DNA of 64,000 nt, taken from assembly GCA_013423385.1 (NCBI GenBank), contig BLZA01000009.1, positions 496,001 through 560,000 of the forward strand. Direction: 5' to 3'. A model generated the notes under the pieces. It was given only the letters and a program-made list of their open reading frames with translations. It searched no databases and was not told where the DNA came from. Both the position numbers and the translations under genes were made by a program. Origin of the DNA: Naganishia liquefaciens. Taxonomy: Eukaryota; Basidiomycota; Tremellomycetes; Filobasidiales; Filobasidiaceae. This document shows positions 33,968-46,956 of this stretch, piece after piece; positions within the stretch are counted from its first letter, which is position 1; every line of letters begins with the position of its first letter.

Positions 33968-35181
33968 ATGGCTTCCATGACACGATCGTTGTTGGCCCGA
34001 GGCTACGCTACCGCCGCCGCGGTCAAGGTACGTCCACCCGGAGAGGCGCACGACGACCATTTCCCGGTAGAGAAAAAAAAGAAGCTCACAACCTCCCGGT
34101 CTTCCCTTGTTTGCTTGCGAACCGCCAGCCCCCCGTGCAGCTCACCTCGCTTTCGGGAACCTACGCCACCTCGACCTACCTCGCCGCCGCTAAGAAGTCG
34201 AGCAAGGAGTTGGACGGCGTTGCCAAGGATCTGCAGGCTTTGGAGAAGAAGTTGAAAGAGGATGCAAAGACGGCGGATTTCTTGAGTGAGTAGCGGGAAG
34301 TGAGGACTGGAGGCGAAAGGCGGAACGGGCGCAAAAGAGAGGAGGATGGGAAGGGATATGTCAAGCGGAGGCAGAACGCGATTGGGGTGAGACTTGCGGG
34401 TCGCAGGAAGACGGACGTGTTATCGATCACTTAAGGTCGGCGTCGGTCCCTGGGAAGGCTGTCGCTTTCTCCCATCGCATGGTCTACGGATGCTGTGAGC
34501 GGTCCGTACGGTGCGAGCACTCATGCAGTGCGTGATCATCTCCGCCGACATTTGGATCTCGGAAGCGTTGTTCGGGGTTCCTGGAAACGGCTTTGCGGCC
34601 TCGGTTGGGCCTGATATGTGGAAGACACATGCTGGCCGCGTCCCATCCGCACGATGCCGCTTCCTCCTCTCGACAGCCTTAAAGACTTCCGCATGACACT
34701 GATCCCTTCATCGCAGAGAACCCCACCCTTTCCGATGCTGAGCGAAAGAAGATCATCAGCACCCTCACCTCGGGCTCCGCCTCCCCGATCCTCTCCAACC
34801 TCCTCCAAGTCCTCGCCGCCAACGGCCGTCTCTCCCTCTTCCCCTCCATCATCTCCGACTTCTCCACCCTCATGTCCGCCCACCGAGGCGAACTCGTCGT
34901 CACCGTCACCTCGGCCGAGCCCCTCGGCAGCAGCGAGATGAAGCGACTCGAAAAGGCCCTCAAGGGTAGCCAGGTCGCACAGGGCAAGGAGTTGAAGGTC
35001 GTCAACAAGGTCAACGAGGGTATCTTGGGTGGCTTGCAGGTTGATTTCGGAGACAAGACGATCGATTTGAGCGCGTCGTCGCGAGTTACCAAGTTTGGTG
35101 CTGCGCTTGCTGGTGAGTCATAGGGTGCGTTGAATGACAAGGACGATGCGCTGACTCTTTCCTACGCAGAATCCATCTAGA
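33968..35181 (+). CDS. ATP5: ATP synthase subunit 5 (OSCP), mitochondrial
   Basis: Stator-stalk subunit joining F1 to the peripheral stalk. Exon 1 (ATG 33968) encodes the presequence MASMTRSLLARGYATAAAVK, rich in Arg and hydroxylated residues. A GTACGT intron leads to PPVQLTSLSGTYATSTYLAA and LDGVAKDLQALEKKLKED. An unusually long intron (about 34287-34717, 430 bases) follows. Exon 3 has NPTLSDAERKKIISTLTSG, then LQVLAANGRLSLFPSIISDF, MSAHRGELVVTVTSAEPL and VDFGDKTIDLSASSRVTKFG. The last intron (GTGAGT...CGCAG) precedes the final codons ESI and the stop TAG at 35179-35181. The size, about 215 residues, is right for OSCP. Confidence 0.93.
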
Positions 35182-35700
35182 TGTCGTCATACCATGGGCC
35201 AATGGCGTAGCATGAGTTGTATACGTCGCGGATCCCCAGTGCGCGATCTTGGTGAAATAGAAAAATATGAAAACGGAATTGGCAGGAACATATGTTTGGG
35301 ATGACATTCCGAACGAGCCTTGTTCGGACTGTCGAAATGAAGCGACAAAATAGGCAGACGGACTCGTCATTGAGCCAAACCTTGAGAATGCAGAGCTTTA
35401 AGCCTTGTTCGTTAGACATTTATGCGGCATTGCTCTGGCGAGCGTCTACCCATATCTTGGACTGTACTCTCCAAGAATAATTCTCGGCTATCGGTACGGC
35501 AGTCTACATGCGCCGTGCGCTGTCGGAGCCCGTTACACTGTCGGACCAGTCTCGTGCGTCAACTCTGTTTCCCTCGATCGCTCGCAACCTGAAACGCGAG
35601 CCTTCGTCAGGTGAAACAGGGACTGATATCTGCTTCGCTTGTTCATGATCATGACAGACTTTTATCCCTTACAGCTCTCACCCCGACATCCAACCCGATC
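35182..35700. other. Intergenic, UBA4 upstream region
   Basis: About 520 bases between the ATP5 stop and the UBA4 start. No protein-like frame on either strand. Holds the ATP5 3' UTR and the UBA4 promoter. Confidence 0.45.
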
Positions 35701-37235
35701 ATGCCCGACGATGCACTCTCACTCGAAGAATACAAGCGGTATGGCCGACAAATGATCCTTGAAGGATTCGGTCTGACGGGTGCGTCCTCTTGGGTTGCAA
35801 AACTTTTACTTGCTCATCGTTCGCCAGGTCAGCTTAAACTCAAATCTGCACGCGTAGCCGTGATTGGGGCAGGTGGGCTCGGCTGTCCGGCACTACAGTA
35901 TTTGGTCGGAGCCGGCGTTGGTAAGTGCCTCATGGCGACGTCTGTGAACGATGCTGATGCCTCTGCAGGTCATGTGGGCATCTTCGACTTTGATACCGTA
36001 GAGAGCAGCAATTTACATCGGCAAGTGCTGCACAATACCGAAAGAGTCGGATGGTTCAAGGCGGAAAGTGCAAAGATAGGATTGCAAGCGTGCGTGTAGC
36101 CTATCTTGGAGAAACTTCACGCTGACCATGACTTAGCCTAAATCCGCATGTCGAGATCCTCGCCCACACTGAACCGATTCTCCCATCCACGGCGCTTTCC
36201 CTCCTCGAGTCATACTCGCTCATACTCGACTGTACAGATCGCCCAACCACGCGTTACCTCATGTCAGATGTCGCCGTCCGCCTCGGAATAGTCCTCGTCA
36301 GCGGAGCAGCCATCAGCATGGGCGGACAATGGAGCGTATATGGAGGGTATCATCGGGGCGGACTACCAAAACCTCGCACGGAGCGTCGGCCAGAGGATGG
36401 CTCGCAACCAGTAAAGGGCAAGCGAAGACCGTGTTATCGGTGCATTTGGCCGAAACCCCTGCCCTCGACGGGATCAGGTGCAGGGACGTGTGAAGAGGAA
36501 GGCGTTTTTGGACCCATCGTGGGCATTGTGGGGGTGCAGATGGCGGCCGAGGCAATGAAGGTCATCCTCGCCCTGGATGGTAAGCGATCTCATACGCTCG
36601 TGAATCTCGATCTGACAGCTTGCAGACGAGGATCCGAAACTAAACCTCCTCTCGCTATCTCCGTCCGCCACGCCATACCGCAGCGTCAAAACCCGAGGAC
36701 CATCCATCAAATGTATCACCTGTGGTCCCAACGCGACAATCACAGACGACCTGGAAAACGTGCCGTATGACGCTTTCTGCGGAGTAGAACAGCCTGTCGG
36801 CGAGGAGACAAGAGGCGACGGCCAGGTCGAGAGGGTGCGCGTCGGAGAGTTGCGCAGAGCACTAGATGAGGGCAAGCCTTTGGTAATCGATACGAGGCAG
36901 GAAGTGGAATATGGAATTTGCGCGCTGCCAAACTCCAAGAGTGAGTCCCGCCCTGCGATATCGCGCTCGTCGCTGATATGTTTCCAGATATCCCAATGGA
37001 CAAATTCGTCAAAGATCCCGTCGCCCAGGTTGAAGCTCTTGTCAACGCCCAGCCGTCGGCCGACGTATACTTTCTCTGTCGTCGTGGGAACGACAGTCTC
37101 GTTTCTGCGCTCGCCTTGCGCAATGCTCTGCTGCAGGTGGATCCCCAGAACGAGCGTGCATGGCGGATACGAGATGTAATCGGCGGAGTGAGGGCGTGGA
37201 GTAAAGAGGTTGATCCGCTTTTCCCTGTGTACTGA
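35701..37235 (+). CDS. UBA4: Adenylyltransferase-sulfurtransferase Uba4 (MOCS3)
   Basis: Activates the ubiquitin-like protein Urm1 for tRNA wobble-uridine thiolation and, in molybdenum-using fungi, the MoaD-type protein. The E1-like half begins [18 protein letters not shown]. After an intron comes the ATP loop [17 protein letters not shown], then [20 protein letters not shown] and [14 protein letters not shown]. Zinc-binding pairs are CYRC and [21 protein letters not shown] holds the conserved Cys. The rhodanese half has [12 protein letters not shown] and the active-site loop CRRGNDS. The end is [17 protein letters not shown] with stop TGA at 37233-37235. The frame in the middle is irregular (36330-36420: [17 protein letters not shown]), perhaps an unseen intron. 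Confidence 0.92.
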
Positions 37236-39020
37236 ATATGTAATGCAGGTCTCAATAGCTGTCTCCGGGCAAGGCGAAGAGCACAAAGTGGCATTACGAC
37301 AGCGAGGTCAGCTAGCTGATCAGCTGTGGGTTCTCAGCATTGAGATTGAGAACCGCATATCCGCTTGAAGCCTTGACAAGCTCCTTGGATCCCCTTCGCG
37401 GCAGGAAACATTTCATGCCAAGGGTGGCCAAGTTTCAGCCAGCCGAGATGGCTTTAAGTAGTCGCCTTCGCAAATGACTTTTCGGTGTTCAGCCAATTGC
37501 TATTGAATAGTGTCATATTGAGCGTTTTTTGCCTTCGCAGTTCAGGCCGGGACTTCCTGGATGACCCGTCAATGGACGTTGCGCAAGCTACTCCGCGCTA
37601 CCACCATTCAGCGACTTTGCGATCCGATCGACCCGGAGAGGGTACTTGAAAGGCATAGGGTTGTGATCGCTATGCTTGGCGCCGTATGCCATTGCCATTT
37701 GCGCGCCCACTCATCTAGAGTGGCCAATCATAAGCATGGTAGCAGTTCTCTACGAAGGAAAAGTGTATATAGGTCGGGGGAAATCGGCGGAAATACATTC
37801 TCCCATTTTGTCAGGATCTGTTCTTTGGCTTAATCATTGGAACCTGACTCTGTTCGATCAGCTGTTCGACTGATATGAGCAAGTTTGAAGTCCATTGACG
37901 GTCCAGCCAGCTGTCCAGCCAGCCAAACGAAGCATGCAGTATACTGGGGGAGCACATACAGCCTCCACCTTCGGACCGGCTCTAGCTCCGCAAGCTTCTC
38001 CGCCCTCCTTCGAAGGCAGCCCGAAACAAACCTAGTAAATACAAGCAGAGTTAAATTTAGCTGTAGCCATACAAGCCTCAATCAGGTGGACATTTGCCAA
38101 GGACGCGTGACTTGCTCGCAGGGAATTCGAAAAGCTTTGACGCTTCCATTTGACTTTCGGCAAAGTTTCTGCCGCACTCTTCATCGGCATCACCGTCTTT
38201 TCCATGAAGACACCTACTGCAGAAACAATAGGCCAGGGTGGCTGAAGAGTAGTCTAGGTCGACGTATATCTACCGATGTCGATAGGTCGAATGGTCATTA
38301 TGCTGGTCAACGTAGTGCAGAAGCATCGTAGAGATAGCTTTACAACCCCGGAGGAGGAATAGCTGGAGAATCTGAGGCAAGAATACGATATCTTGTGATG
38401 CGTCGATGCGGCCGTTCCAAGTATCTTTTGTACTGTACGTGTGTAGAGCCATTTGGAATCTCATGTCGGAACTCAGGACCGACGCTCTCGCGCTACTGAT
38501 TGATGTATCTGCTTTGGCGGGCTCTATGAGTTGCTGTATGAGCTGCTGTGTGGCGACTTCCTCGCTTTCCGGCGGCTACTACGGTGCAAAATCTTTTTCG
38601 CTGATTACTAGCTCCAGGGGTACCCCATCGAGGCTTTGGTGGTCTCTCCACTATCGCTCCGGGGGACCTTCCGGGGGTCCCGAAATATTACACGGCTCCT
38701 CGAGGGGCACGCGGGGCTGAAGCAGGGACTGAGCAGCAACTCTTTGCCAACCGAGAAGTGGACTCGCGTATGTTCTCTCCCCCATAGCGCACTGCTGCAG
38801 TGTACACTCGTGTCGTTTGGCCCAGCAGGAATCGCTACGTCCTCAAGGTCTTTCACTGTTTGCTGACCTTTGATACCGTTCAGGCGAAATTGAGGCCGAG
38901 CACATGTCCGAGGAACCGATGCATATATAAACTTCGCCTCTCACTGACTTTCCCTAACCTCGACAATGCCCCTGCACCACAGCAAGAACCCTTTTGACGC
39001 GCGCTCCCTCGCCAGTCACC
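37236..39020. other. Long intergenic region upstream of the permease
   Basis: About 1.8 kb. Only short frames without convincing composition occur. Two HGATAR GATA-factor-like sites (CGATAG near 38280, AGATAG near 38332) lie about 700 bp before the permease start; such sites are common by chance. A GC-rich hairpin with 6-bp arms sits at 38663-38681. No tRNA or transposon was recognised. Confidence 0.4.
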
Positions 39021-41186
39021 ATGGAGAAAGAATACAAGGCTGCTGATGTCCTCCACGACGAGGCCGTGAACATTCCACAACACCTTGATGACGAGACCGG
39101 CGTCTCCTCCGTGCGAAGAGCTCAAGTGGAAAAGAGGCTCAAACTCAAGCTTGATTTGCGATTCAGTATCTTGATTGTCATTTATATCTTGAATTACATG
39201 TGAGTGGCTTTGCTCATCTCTACAGGCATCTCGCTGATAAGCCCGTCTTCCTTCAGCGATCGAAACAATGCGGGACAGGCTCGTCTAAGAGGCTTCGAGG
39301 CGGACTTGAAGCTCAAGGGTCAGGAGTTCGCCACGCTGCTATCGATTCTCTATGTCGTAAGTCAAATTGAGGCATTCAAAGTAGAGGTCACGCTGAGGAT
39401 CTTTACGGAAATGCAGGGATACATCCTGATGCAGGCAAGTCGGTAATGAAATGACAAAGGACGTGCGTTAATCATTTCAAGCAGATTCCAAGCAATATGA
39501 TCATTCAAAAGATTACCCGTCCGTCTTGGTACATCGCAGGAGCTATGATGGTGTGGGGCGCCATCTCGTAAGTCATAAGGTATATCTGCAGGCCAAAGAA
39601 GCTGACGATGTGCAATTTTCGAATAGTGTCTTGACCGGTATCACTCACAACTTTGTCGGCGCACTCCTCACCCGATTCTTCCTTGGATTTATCGAGGCGG
39701 CCTTCCTCCCGGGAGCTCTTTACTTGCTTTCATGCTGGTACACAAAGCGTGAGATCGCCCTCCGCTACACCATCCTCTACTCTGTATGCTCCCATATGGG
39801 TTTCTTCTTCGCGGCGCTGACCAGAGTACACAGGGTAATTTGATTTCCAACGCCTTCGGATCCTTGATCGCGGCTGGCGTTTTGAACAACATGCAAGGTG
39901 TTGCTGGTCACGCGGCATGGCGATGGTTGTTCTTCATCGAGGGTGCACTCACTATGGGTGTTGCTGTCATCGCTGCCTTCATGCTGCCGGATACCCTTGA
40001 AAATTCTCGAGGTTTCTCCAAGGAGGAACTTGCTGTCGCGCGACTTCGTATGCTGGAAGACACGGGAGAAGTTGATGCCGACGGAAAGGATCAGCCTTGG
40101 TACGAAGGATTGCGACTGTGTTTGACCGATTACAAGATATATCTACTCATGATCTCCTTGATCGCCGTGGTAACGGGCCTAGTGAGTTCCACGGCATTTT
40201 CGAAGGCTTCGCACTTTGCTGATCGTTTGCGACTTAGTCTTTCAACGCGTATTTGTGAGCATCGAACGAAGTGCAGTCAATCCTCGCCTCTGACAGTGAC
40301 TTTCAGCCCGACCCTGACTGCCTCCTTGGGATACGACCGGTAAGTTCGGTGAGGGCGGCGTTCCTGGCAAGTTCTGATGGATAGTGACTTTCAGTACCAA
40401 GACTTTGCTCCTCTGCGCGCCGCCTTGGGTCTTCTCCGTTATCGTTTCCCTGATCAATTCATGGCACGCTGATAAGACTCAGGAGAAGTTCTGGCATTCG
40501 GCATGGCCACTCATGATGGGTGTCGTTGGCTTTGTTCTTTCCATGGCGACTATGAACACCGCCGTGCGATATGTCGCTCTCTTCTTGCAGTACGTCAGAA
40601 AGGGATGATCTATGACCATTCTGTGCTAATCCTCTACTCATCAGAGCCGGGAGCTACGCAGGATATATCATCATGTACTCATGGATGGGTAAGCAAAGTC
40701 GCACGCCCAACCGCGGTTCCGCTGAATGTCATCCCCTACAGCCTCTTCTTTCCCCCGACCAGCGGCTAAGCGAGCGGTGTAGGTGCTTCCCGTCTTCTGT
40801 GAGCGGACACCATCGCTTACACTTGTTTTTCAGTGCCATCGCCTTGCTCAACGCCGTCTCCCAGTTGGGTAACATCGCCGGAAGGTAAATTTCTACCATA
40901 CCAGCCAAGGCATTTGACTGACTTCGAACGTTGCAGTTACGTTTGGGACAAGAAATTCGGCGAGTCTTACCGCGTCAGCTACGGCATTGTTTTGGCCTGC
41001 TTCGTTATTGGAATCGTTCTCAACTTCGCTTTCCGACAAATCCTCATTGGCCTTAACAAAAAGTTGGAGGCTGGTGAACAAGCATGGGCTCAGGACAACG
41101 ACAGGCTGGAGGCGACCGCTCAAGCAGAGGGCATCACGGTCGAGGAAGCCCTAGAGATGAAGAAGGGATTCAGATACTTGTACTAG
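39021..41186 (+). CDS. Major facilitator permease, allantoate/Dal5-type
   Basis: Plasma-membrane anion:cation symporter of the Dal5-like MFS group (allantoate, nicotinate, pantothenate or similar organic acids; the substrate is not deducible). Start ATG 39021. The cytosolic N-terminus is followed by DLRFSILIVIYILNYM, and after an intron DRNNAGQARLRGFEADLKLK, the first-loop motif of the group. Later come IPSNMIIQKITRPSWYI, LLTRFFLGFIEAAFLPGALY, WRWLFFIEGALTMGVAVIAA, NSRGFSKEELAVARLRML in the central loop, and APPWVFSVIVSLINSWHADK. AVSQLGNIAGSYVWDKKFGE and the C-terminal GLNKKLEAGEQAWAQDN follow. About ten short introns interrupt it. About 500 residues and 12 membrane segments, as expected. Confidence 0.88.
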
Positions 41187-42060
41187 GTTGTAATACATAG
41201 ATATGCAGTGGCTGACTTCAGGCAATCGCCTGGTAAGGTGCACATTCATAGCATTCCCTTGCGTCGTCATCATTACGACAGTTTTAGCGGCGTTTGATGG
41301 TGGCAATGACTCAATCTGTCAGACTTGAGACGATCGCCAATCCGCAGCTTGATCCGTTGATCCAGCGGGCTTGTTTCCGCGTACAGTCACTGGCGTTAGC
41401 GCGAAACCGAAAGATAAACAAATCGAGAGGCTGAAGAAGCTTCCACTTTCCTTGTGTCGGGCATCATGACGTTCACATGACCTACGCATCGTCTATTTCC
41501 ACAAGTCTTCCCTTCTCATCATCTCGACAGCCCAAAGCAAACCTGGCTCAGTGCTGCGTGGGGCGGGCTCGACCCTACATCCGGCTCATCTCCAGTCGCC
41601 TCAGCACGCGTGGAACACCTACACAGCGACTTCGAATATTTCTGCGACATTTTACTGGCGGGACTTCCCTAGACAGGTCGGGTCGCAGAACTTGCTCATG
41701 AACCCTTGACGATCCTGTGAAATACTTCGAAATCCGTCTAGACATCATCTCAACACGCGCTCACACTGCAATATCAGCTTGTTAAGTCATAAACGAGCCC
41801 ATCAACCTTGTTGGACGTAGGTATGATACCTGCCTGATCTTCTTTCTTGCTGACGCCCTAGGAATATTCAGGCTTAGATCGAAGTGGGGCTGCAGACTTA
41901 AACGTGGAGCATCGCTTTTAGCACCAGATTCAAGAAGATACATCAACTTTCTAGCTGGCCTGGATAATCGCTTTTGTGCGCCACAACACTCGTTAATCAC
42001 CCAACTGCCAACGCTCTTTCGCAACATATTACTGGTATCATTCTACAACGCAACTCAAAC
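41187..42060. other. Intergenic, WEE1 upstream region
   Basis: About 870 bases between the permease stop and the WEE1 start. The WEE1 frame itself is open back to about 41974 with alternative start codons only. Otherwise nothing recognised. Confidence 0.45.
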
Positions 42061-45000
42061 ATGTCATATCAGACGCAGGGACCCGAAACACGAGCCAGAT
42101 CTCGATACAATGCTGAACATCCACTCCCCGACGAGATCTCGACAAAGCACGTGCGACCAGCGATGAGCAGAAAATCGATCAGTGCGCAAAAGACCCGGGA
42201 AAGAACGCCGACACAACACGGCGATCCCATCGCTTTGATGGGTCGGATGAGATCACCAGAAAAGGATCGCGACGTCACGACCGAGGACGAAGAGGAAGAT
42301 CTTATTATGGTGTCTGTCTCTCCCGTTCGTGGCAAAGCAACTAGTCGATTGGGAGTGGAGAGCGACAACGTGGGCGGAGGGAACCTCTTCGGTGCCCGGC
42401 AAAAGGTCATACCTCGGAGGCCAATCAAGAATCAACGCAATCTGTCGCATTCCAGAAATACATCCAGTGAACAGGAGAGAGACACAGCCGCCTCGCCGGA
42501 ACTCAATACTAATATGACGTGTGGTATGGCCCAAGCCGCCGAGAGACTGAGTCTTATGGAGACGGATGGCACCGATGACCCTTTGGCTCTTGGTCCAGGC
42601 GTGACCAACGGTACAGTCGATCCGTTCGCCATGAATTCGCCTATTCGACACGTACCAGGTCATTCGCGCAGCCTCGGCAAGGCATTGCTTAGTCGCACGA
42701 GATCTGGTGTTGAGGACGACGGCGGAAGCAGTCCGGATTCCGTCAGACGAAAGGGGGGAAGTTGGATCAAGCGCTCCAAAGCCACCACATTCAGTTCCGC
42801 CATGTTGAATCCTGCTGCGAAACGCCTGGAAACGACCGACACATCGATATCCTCAATGGACAGCATCTACGCTGACATGAACGCTTCGACTCAAGGATCA
42901 CCCGAGGGCAGTCATAGAAGAAATACCAGTGAAGAAGATAGCCTGATGATGTCTAGCTCACCTCCGGCGCCCGATACACCAATCCACGTCAGAAACGCAT
43001 CAATATCCTCTAATAATCGACCTGGTCCTTTGCGTCCGGGCGTACCACAACCCCGATTTCCCCCTGCTTCGACCATCAAGACTCATGCTTGGCGAGTGGC
43101 TTCTATGGACGGAGATTACCAGGCTTCCCCGTTCTTATCACCAAAGCCGCAAATACCGACGACATCACAGAGGAATACGGCGCAAGAGCCTATTGATATC
43201 GGCGATGAGAAGGAGGAAGCTGTGTATACCATGTCTCTGAATAATGTTGCAGAGGTGCCGGCGTATAGACGCCCGTCTCTGCCACACGCCGATAGTCTTT
43301 TTGGTGGTACAGGCCTCGTCTCAAGCAAGAAGACTGCGTCAATGGGAGAACTACAGCACGTCGGGCTTGGAAAGGAGAATCACGCAAAACGACCCTCGTT
43401 GGGAAATTCGCCCGCACGTACCGGATCGCTGTATGGGCAGGGCCCAAATCGAAGTCGGAAATCGGTTTCTGGGACCAGTCTCCACGATCAGACGCAATTG
43501 CCACGCGCCAATCTCCCTCGCTCGCGCGCCGGCAGCCTCAGTGCATGGAACAACCCCCATCGACGTACTACCAGTGGCGAATCGTCTATTCCTGCCGTCC
43601 CGTCCAGCTTGGCGAATATGAGCAACCCGATGTCCCGATCTCATGGTTTAAAATCCGGCTTGTCCGATTCCTTTCACGCAAAATCAGCAAGCTTGAATCA
43701 CGCTAAAACTGGAAGCACCTCTTCGAGGACGTCTCGGTCAAATCTTGGCATCGGACCCTGTCTCAACGACGATCCGGTCCCGCGGGCATTTGAAGAAGTC
43801 AAACCTTTGCAGACTGCATTTGAAGCTCATGAAGGCCAACTGGTGACACGGAAATACAAAACAAGAGATTCCGGGATCGGAATTCAGCAAGACAAGCCTG
43901 GCGGTGGACTTCACAGCGGGACATCGAAAAGCAATGGTCCTGGCATTCTCATACCTCCGTCCATAAAACCCGTTCGGCCGGGAATCTTGAAACGCGCATC
44001 TTCTTGTGGTGATGAGCGATCGTCATCATCCCAACCACCCGAGAGAACACCTTTGGAAGAACCCAATCCTAGCAGTATGTGGCCAACCGCCTTTGGATTC
44101 GACTTTAGCAGAGCCAGTCTAGGCAGCACAGCCGAAGAGAAGCCTAGTATGCCGGACACGCCCATCAAGAAGGGATCTTTCGGAGCTGGAGCGGAGGCTG
44201 GAGCGAAGGCTGCCAGGGTCGGACATTCCATCTCTCAGCCCCTCCTTCCTACGGCGTCGCTATTCTCGGTGATGCGCCCAAGTGTCAAATCCAAGTCCAG
44301 AGCTTCTGCCCTTCCCCCTCAACCGACTTTCACAACTACCGATCCCGCGGGTCAGACCTCTTCCATTGTGGCCGTTGCCGCTAGCCCTGTTTGGACGTCG
44401 ATGGTCGGCAATTCATCTTCTCCGATCTCACCTTCAGACCCGTACGGAGCACCGTGCTCGTCTCCAACGGTCCGAGTATCCCTTAAAGGAGCAGGAACTG
44501 TCGGTACAGTTGAGCGCACGGCTTCAGCCATAGCAACTTCATCTGGAAGCGTTAGGATGGGGGTTCTAAGACGCCTCAGCAGCGGTGGCGCCAGCGGCAG
44601 CGAAATGAGCGAGGACGAGGGAACTCCGACCAAGACCAGTGGTATGGAGACGTCAATGTTAGCACCAAGCGGTATGTCTGTTCGGCTTTGATCGCTCGGC
44701 GCGGGTGGGAGCTGATCTCTTGCAAATTTTAGCAGCGCGACCCGCAACCCCGACACCAGCAAGCAAGGCGGCGGATGCCACGGACGTACCCGGCAATTCG
44801 TTCACACCAATGCAAATGACCAACATGCGGAAGCCCCACCACTTGCCACCCGATCCGTCTCCCTTGGCGCCACGTCATTCTTTACCTCAATTCGTTCTGA
44901 ACAAGGGTCACAAGAGCCAAGCGCGCCGATCTACGCCGGGCACCGTCGTCTCGCAAGGCCAAGACATCTTCGAAACCAACTTCGTCGTACTCGAAGTCAT

Positions 45001-46195
45001 GGGCAAAGGAGCATTCAGTCAAGTGGTCAAGGTCAAAGACAGGGGAAACGATGCGGTGTACGCTATCAAGAAGGCTCGAGGAGTATTCGAAGGGGTCAAG
45101 GACAGGTCAGCTTTCATTTTGGAGATAAACTTGGGGATCGAAGCTGAACTTTTGGCCTGGCAGAGTGCGACATCTTGAGGAAGTCGATATCCTGAGGCAT
45201 CTCTCGAGCCGGCCGCACGAGAACGTCATTCACTACGTCGATGCTTGGGAACAGGTACGCTCTCGCAATACGTTTCGAGCAATCGCTAACGATCCTGTCA
45301 GAATCGGCAACTCTTCATACAAATGGAGCTATATCTTGGCACTCTTGGCTTCTTCCTCGAGGAATTCGGTCGTCATTTCGAACGACTCGATGAAGCTCGG
45401 TCCTGGAAGATTGCGAGAGAGTTGGCAGATGTAAGTGACAAAGCATGCGTCCAGCTCTTTGCTGATTCCGAATCGCAGGGCTTGGAGCATATTCATGCGA
45501 TGGGAGTGATTCACTTTGACATCAAGCCGGCCAACATCATGATTGACGCCAAGGGCACCCTAAAGATCGGTGATTTTGGACTTGCTACCCGGTGGCCGAG
45601 ACTGCCGGCCGAAGCGATTTTGGAAGGATCCGGACTGGCAGGAGATGCGGGCAATGTCACTGGTTTCTTGCGGCTTTCTGACCGAGAGGGAGACAGAGTC
45701 TACATGGCTCCAGAGATGCTTCACGGGCAATACTCGATGGCCGCAGACATCTTCAGGTAGGTGGCAGTGATTAGATTCAGGTTCGCAAGCTGATGGTTTG
45801 ACAGCTTTGGATTGGTTATTCTGGAAGCGTCGACCAACATCTGTGTACCGGATGGCGGAGGTAAGTCCCTCTATTTTCGCAGAACATGTCCCAGCGCTGA
45901 CTTCAGGGTTCCAGCACCTTGGCATGCACTTCGAGAGAACGACTTCTCCGTAGTGGACTTTTCTTCGCTTTCGCCGGCACTGATCGACTTGATCACCCGA
46001 TGCATGTCTGCCGATTCGACTGAGCGACCGACATCTGCAGATATCGCCAGGCACCCAATTCTTCAACGAGCTTGTATTATGGGCCAGGCAGCCCTGACCC
46101 CGGAACCGCAAGGGTGGCTCGAGCGGCTACTCGACCAATCCCAAGCCTCGATGCGCTCATGCATGGATATTTCCGCTGATGTGGAAATGATGTAG
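42061..46195 (+). CDS. WEE1: Wee1 tyrosine kinase
   Basis: Inhibits Cdk1 by phosphorylating its N-terminal tyrosine and so delays mitosis. The start chosen is ATG 42061 (MSYQTQGPETRARSRYN). An N-terminal regulatory region of about 870 residues, rich in Ser/Pro with many SP/TP sites (e.g. SSPPAPDTPI), fills one long exon to 44690. Kinase domain: FVVLEVMGKGAFSQVVKVKD (glycine loop), VYAIKKARG (catalytic Lys), VDILRHLSSRPHENVIHYVD, LFIQMELYLGTLGFFLEEF, then the Wee1-type catalytic loop VIHFDIKPANIMID (HFD instead of HRD) and DFGLATRW. DRVYMAPEMLHGQYSMAADI follows, and PALIDLITRCMSADSTERPT near the end. Six or seven short introns split the kinase part. Stop TAG 46195. Confidence 0.93.
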
Positions 46196-46956
46196 CCAGC
46201 CACCCACTTCGACATTTTGTAACGCATTAACAAACATACAAAAGTTGTATATTCTCCGGCATTCGTTTTCGATTGTATCAACCCTTGCATACCTGCAACT
46301 TGTTCACGGAAAGCGAAGAGCTTGGAATAGCTTGAGATTCAAGTTCAGCTGTATTGGCTGGACGATGACTCAAGGATAACGGTTTGGGGTTGTGCAAACT
46401 TTCGACAGAAACTTGGACTGGAATCCTTTTTTGTTCAAGATGTAGTTTTCCACATATCGTTTGATAGGTTTCAAGCTCGAATGGATCTACATCGCCTCGT
46501 TTGAATGTGCTATTCGCGAGAGATTGGCTGCAGGTGTGGTTGCATATGACTTGCCTAATTGAAGCAGGGGTGGTGATTTCACCTGTGATTTGTCTGGAGC
46601 ATCTCGTTTAGCCATGCGGCAAATTGCATGACGTCTCAGGGTCTCAGGGCTGGAGCGGCATACGCATGATAGGGTTTAGCCATGGCTATCTCAGTATTAA
46701 ATCCTGCTTCTGCTCCTTCAGCGAAATTTCCTGGCCTGTTGCAAAAGAAAACTGGCCATGATCGCCTAGGTATCCCTCTGAACAGGCGCGAAACCTGTTT
46801 CAGGTGCTCCCGAAGGCCAATTGTTTCAATTAGACAGGCAATACCTTTAAACCTTTTCACTTCCCATACTACCTCAGTTCTGATCGTACGGAGACGCCGA
46901 TGGGCACTGAGGACAGACCGGTGAGAGGGCTTTCCAAAAGCTGTGTTCAAAAAGGA
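46196..46956. other. Intergenic between WEE1 and tRNA-Leu
   Basis: About 760 bases without a convincing frame or repeat on either strand. Holds the WEE1 3' region and sequence downstream of the tRNA. Confidence 0.45.

Noticed and set aside
33508-34293. 261-codon plus-strand frame across the eIF3c start and ATP5 exon 2
   Set aside because: It runs through a promoter, the ATP5 presequence exon out of frame and an intron. Only its last part coincides with a true exon, ATP5 exon 2.
38270-38340. GATA-factor sites upstream of the permease
   Set aside because: Two HGATAR matches 700 bp away are within chance expectation; not called as regulatory sites.
38663-38681. GC-rich 6-bp hairpin
   Set aside because: Short arms with a seven-base loop are expected by chance in GC-rich sequence.
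38406-38720. Plus-strand frame with Cys-rich text upstream of the permease
   Set aside because: The Cys-rich part comes from a short imperfect CTGTATGAGCTGCTG-type repeat; no splice signals or conservation-like pattern.
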